Assembly (NCBI GenBank): GCA_004297825.1
Contig: SCSX01000036.1
Span: forward strand, 108,680 to 172,679
Direction of reading: 5' to 3'
DNA from: Spirochaetota bacterium
GTDB taxonomy: Bacteria; Spirochaetota; UBA4802; UBA5368
DNA length: 64,000 bases
This document shows positions 61,266 through 64,000 of this stretch, one piece after another (the first letter of the stretch is position 1; the number at the start of each line of letters is the position of its first letter). The notes beneath the pieces are model-generated. The model saw nothing but the letters and a program-made list of their open reading frames with translations, was not told the origin of the DNA and ran no database searches. The translations under genes were made by a program, and so were the position numbers.

Positions 61266-61565
61266 ATGAAGAGATTTCAAATCACCACCCTCACGCTCGC
61301 GCTGTGCATGACGTTCGCGTTCGCCGCGTGCGGGGAAAGCGAGCATCACGAGCACAAGCACGGGTCGTCCAAGGCGCAGACGGAGTGTCCCGTACTGGGA
61401 GGAGCGATCGATAAATCCCTCTACGCGGATTACAAGGGAGAGCGGATATATTTTTGCTGCAAGGGATGCCCCGAGGAGTTCAGCAAGAACCCGGAAAAGT
61501 ACATGAAGAAGCTCAGGGACCAGGGTGTGGAGCTCGAGAAGTCCCCGGCGCCGGTTAAAAAATAA
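61266..61565 (+). CDS. YHS-domain lipoprotein, metal binding
   Basis: 99 residues from ATG 61266, with AGGAG at 61253-61257. Lipobox FAAC (Cys about 22). A His-rich stretch HHEHKHGSS then a YHS domain: ECPVLGGAIDKSLYADYKG, IYFCCKGCPEEFSKNPEKYM. YHS proteins bind copper or silver in the periplasm. Directly before the TolC-like and adaptor genes of the efflux system. Confidence 0.83.
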   Translation: MKRFQITTLTLALCMTFAFAACGESEHHEHKHGSSKAQTECPVLGGAIDKSLYADYKGERIYFCCKGCPEEFSKNPEKYMKKLRDQGVELEKSPAPVKK

Positions 61566-61586
61566 GCAGGAAGGGGCAGGCCCGTC

Positions 61587-62840
61587 ATGGTCCGATTAAC
61601 CTTTATTATAATAACGATCGCGGCGTGCCTTGCCCCCCCGGCCTCGTCCGGTGCGCTTACGCTCGCCGAGGCCGAGGGGACCATGCTCGCGCACAACCCG
61701 CGCATCAAGGCGATGGAGCGCGAGGCCGCGATGATGAAGGAGCGCGTGTCCCCGGCCGGGGCGCTGGACGATCCCAGGCTCAAGCTCGGGGTGAACAATC
61801 TTCCGGTGAAGGACCCGAATTTCCGCATGGAGGACATGACATCCAAGGAGATCGGCATTTCGCAGATGGTGCCCCTTGGGGGGAAACTCTCCGCGAAGGA
61901 AGAAATCGCGCTCCGGGAATATCTCGCGGCGCGCGAGCGCGTGCGGCGCGAGAAGATCCAGATGCTCGCGATGCTGCGCATGGCAGCCTATGAGCTCGCT
62001 TACGCGCGCGAGTCGATCGCGATCGTGAACGAGATCCGGGACCAGGTGAAGCTTCTCATAGAAAGCGAAATCGCGGCGAACAAGACCGGGGGCGGGTCTC
62101 TTTCGGCCGTGCTCAAGGCGAACCTCGAGTACTCCATGGTGGACGAGGAGCTCATCACACTTCGTCAGCGGGAAGAAGAGCTCGCGAGCACGATCAACTA
62201 CCTGACGGCCGGCGAGGTGAGGCTTGAGCTACCGGCGCTCGACGCCATCGAGAAGACGGAAACGAATCCGCAAAAGGTCAAGGAGGAGCTTCTCGCGCAC
62301 AGCCCGGAGCTCGCCATTCTGAAGCTCGAATTCGAAGGCGCGTCCTACGGAATCCGTTTAAAGGAGAGGGAATACATCCCCGACATGGAACTGGGCGTTT
62401 CCTATATGCAGCGGGCCCGCGGGCCCGCGGGGCCGCGCGACGACATGTTCTCGGCGATGGCGAGCGTCAACGTGCCGCTCTGGTTTTATTCCAAAAATAT
62501 CCCCATGGTCGCGGAGATGAAGGAGCGCCGGGAGATGCTCCGCAAGCTCTTTGACGACAGGCGTAACGAACTCATGGCGCGTGCGGACACGGTCGCGGGC
62601 CGGATACGGCGCAGCGAGGCCCTGTGCGCGCTCTACAAGGAGCAGGTGATCCCCCAGGCGAAGCTCGCGCTCGAGGCATACCTGGCACGCTACCGCACGG
62701 GTGCGACCGAGTTCATGCCCATGGTAGACACCCTGCGCATGCTCCTGCGCTACCGGAAGGAGGCGCTCATGACGCGGATGCAGTGTCTCGCGGGCGTCGC
62801 GGAGCTTAAAGCGCTCTCGGGCACGGAGGTGACTGAATGA
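61587..62840 (+). CDS. TolC/CusC-type outer membrane efflux protein
   Basis: 417 residues. Signal peptide (about 1-22, ending SSG). Two OEP repeats, helical with coiled-coil character: TLAEAEGTMLAHNPRIKAME, DDPRLKLGVNNLPVKDPNFR, and the C-terminal part YRTGATEFMPMVDTLRMLL. Forms a trimeric outer-membrane channel for the RND pump. Its stop overlaps the adaptor start (ATGA at 62837-62840). Without an acylated cysteine it resembles CzcC-like forms. Confidence 0.88.
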   Translation: MVRLTFIIITIAACLAPPASSGALTLAEAEGTMLAHNPRIKAMEREAAMMKERVSPAGALDDPRLKLGVNNLPVKDPNFRMEDMTSKEIGISQMVPLGGKLSAKEEIALREYLAARERVRREKIQMLAMLRMAAYELAYARESIAIVNEIRDQVKLLIESEIAANKTGGGSLSAVLKANLEYSMVDEELITLRQREEELASTINYLTAGEVRLELPALDAIEKTETNPQKVKEELLAHSPELAILKLEFEGASYGIRLKEREYIPDMELGVSYMQRARGPAGPRDDMFSAMASVNVPLWFYSKNIPMVAEMKERREMLRKLFDDRRNELMARADTVAGRIRRSEALCALYKEQVIPQAKLALEAYLARYRTGATEFMPMVDTLRMLLRYRKEALMTRMQCLAGVAELKALSGTEVTE

Positions 62841-64000
62841 GAAAAAAAGGTACCAGGAAGAGAAACGCGATCATACTCGCGCTCGTACTTTGCGGCGCGT
62901 TCGCGTATCTCTACAATTATACGCACATCTTCCATGGGAATGAGGCGGGGGGTGACGAATTGTACGTCTGTCCCATGCACCCGCAGATCACGAGCGACCG
63001 TCCGGGGAATTGCCCTATCTGCGGCATGAAGCTGGAACTCGTAAAAAAGGACGAGGCCCAGTGGAAAAAGAAAACGGCGCTCGCCGAGCGAAAGGTCATG
63101 TACCGCTCGAAGACGATGCAGGGCGAGGTGAGGGAGACGCCCGGGAAGGATTCCATGGGCGCGGAGATGGCCCCTTTCGATCCGGATGAAGAGGGGATCG
63201 AGGGACTCGCACCCGTTACGCTACCCGCCGCCAAGCGTGCGATGCTCGGGGTGACGCTCGACCCGGTAAAATACATGCCTCTTGAGAAGGAGTTCAGGGC
63301 GCCCGCGCGCATCCTCGCGGACGAAGCGCGGATGCACCGGGTCGCCGTCAAGGTGAGCGGGTGGATTGAAGCGCTCTACGTGAACCAGACGGGCCAGTTC
63401 GTGAAGAGGGGCGACCCGCTCCTTACCCTGTACAGCCCCGAGCTCTCGAGCGCGCAGCAGGAATATATCTCGGCGCTCAGGGCGCAGGAAGCGGGCGCGG
63501 GCATCGCGAACGAATCCGTGCGCGCAAGCATCCAGGAGGTGAAGAAGGCCTCGCGCGAGAGGCTGCGCCTCTTCGATCTTACCGACGAGCAGATCGCGCG
63601 GCTCGAGAACGAGCGGAGCATGGAACGCACCGTGACGCTCTATTCGCCGGCGACCGGGTACGTCGTTGAAAAGAACGTGATCGCGGGGCAGAAGATCATG
63701 ATGAACGACGCGCTCATGCTCATAGGCGATCTCTCGACGGTGTGGGGCGAGGCGGACATTTACGAAAGCGATATACCCTTCGTGCGCGAAGGCATGACGG
63801 TCGACATTACGCTGCCTTTCTGGCCGGGGAAATTTTTTACCGGGAAAATAAGCTTCCTCTACCCCAGCCTGAACGCGGAGACGCGCACGCTGCGCGTGCG
63901 CATGGATATCGCGAACCCGGGACTCACGCTGAAAATAGGCATGTTCGCGGACGCGATGATCCACTATCCCCTTGGCAGCAAGATCGCCGTCCCGGAGGAC
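62837..64000 (+). CDS. CusB-type RND efflux adaptor with heavy-metal-binding domain, partial
   Basis: Open from ATG 62837 to the window edge (388 residues, no stop). N-terminal signal-anchor helix (about 10-28). HMBD domain YVCPMHPQITSDRPGNCPICGMKLE (about 45-68, quoted in part) then a Cys-less copy KTMQGEVRETPGKDSMGAEM, as in CusB. Membrane-fusion-protein core follows: lipoyl/barrel-sandwich strands (GWIEALYVNQTGQFVKRGDP), a helical hairpin with AQQEYISALRAQ, and beta-barrel strands near the end. The inner-membrane pump presumably follows outside the window. Confidence 0.9.
   Translation, partial: MRKKGTRKRNAIILALVLCGAFAYLYNYTHIFHGNEAGGDELYVCPMHPQITSDRPGNCPICGMKLELVKKDEAQWKKKTALAERKVMYRSKTMQGEVRETPGKDSMGAEMAPFDPDEEGIEGLAPVTLPAAKRAMLGVTLDPVKYMPLEKEFRAPARILADEARMHRVAVKVSGWIEALYVNQTGQFVKRGDPLLTLYSPELSSAQQEYISALRAQEAGAGIANESVRASIQEVKKASRERLRLFDLTDEQIARLENERSMERTVTLYSPATGYVVEKNVIAGQKIMMNDALMLIGDLSTVWGEADIYESDIPFVREGMTVDITLPFWPGKFFTGKISFLYPSLNAETRTLRVRMDIANPGLTLKIGMFADAMIHYPLGSKIAVPED

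Noticed and set aside
1..64000. tRNA, rRNA, CRISPR arrays, replication origin, integrase
   Set aside because: Looked for cloverleaf-type TTC arms, spaced repeats, DnaA-box clusters and recombinase motifs; none was evident by eye.

Overview
The window is G+C-rich, gene-dense DNA from an uncultivated-looking diderm bacterium. Outer-membrane barrels, lipoproteins, a TolC-type channel and a FadL-type porin show two membranes. A tungsten-type aldehyde:ferredoxin oxidoreductase, a 2-hydroxyacyl-CoA dehydratase-like protein, a D-lactate/2-hydroxyacid dehydrogenase with Fe-S domains and LarE suggest an anaerobe. The CarD regulator, the PIN-TRAM protein and the group of the phosphofructokinase would fit a spirochaete, but the sequence does not exclude a deltaproteobacterium-like lineage. 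No tRNA, rRNA or CRISPR array was seen.

Layout. 0-10 kb: an edge-truncated exported repeat protein (minus), then HtrA protease, a small membrane protein, a class A penicillin-binding protein, CarD, a PIN-TRAM protein, an FMN reductase and an ACT protein carrying what looks like a catalytically dead malic enzyme. 10-24.5 kb: a very large FAD/Fe-S dehydrogenase, two cupin paralogues (one with an HTH), an acyl-CoA ligase, the MrfA/MrfB (YprA/YprB) repair pair, and a TetR gene divergent from a PQQ-type propeller across a long operator-like palindrome. 24.5-37 kb: an orphan RHH antitoxin, an ABC-2 exporter, phosphofructokinase, two unknown proteins, a 2-hydroxyacyl-CoA dehydratase-like/methyltransferase/zinc-ribbon operon, an ORF6N protein, an isoaspartyl methyltransferase, a 46-bp perfect palindrome, a penicillin-acylase homologue and an IclR regulator.

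37-48.6 kb: an exported surface module (cadherin-like lipoprotein, FadL-type porin, six-FN3 lipoprotein) closed by a strong terminator, then a tungstoenzyme locus: AOR, an unknown 201-residue protein, MoaD/ThiS, a ThiF-like E1, and a divergent radical SAM maturase with a leaderless-looking promoter. 48.6-55.3 kb is visibly richer in A+T and holds a PadR regulator, an Omp85-like barrel and several unknown exported proteins; it may be acquired DNA.

55.3-64 kb: LarE, then a long same-strand metal-handling locus: a Cys-rich exported protein, two methyltransferases, a 35-residue membrane peptide, a barrel protein, an HD-GYP protein fused to a YHS metal-binding domain, two paralogous small lipoproteins, a His-rich lipoprotein, a YHS lipoprotein, a TolC-type channel and a CusB-type adaptor running off the window end. 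The coupling of YHS metal sensing to c-di-GMP hydrolysis inside a heavy-metal efflux locus, the ACT-pseudo-malic-enzyme protein and the unknown protein in the tungstoenzyme operon are the best candidates for undescribed biology.
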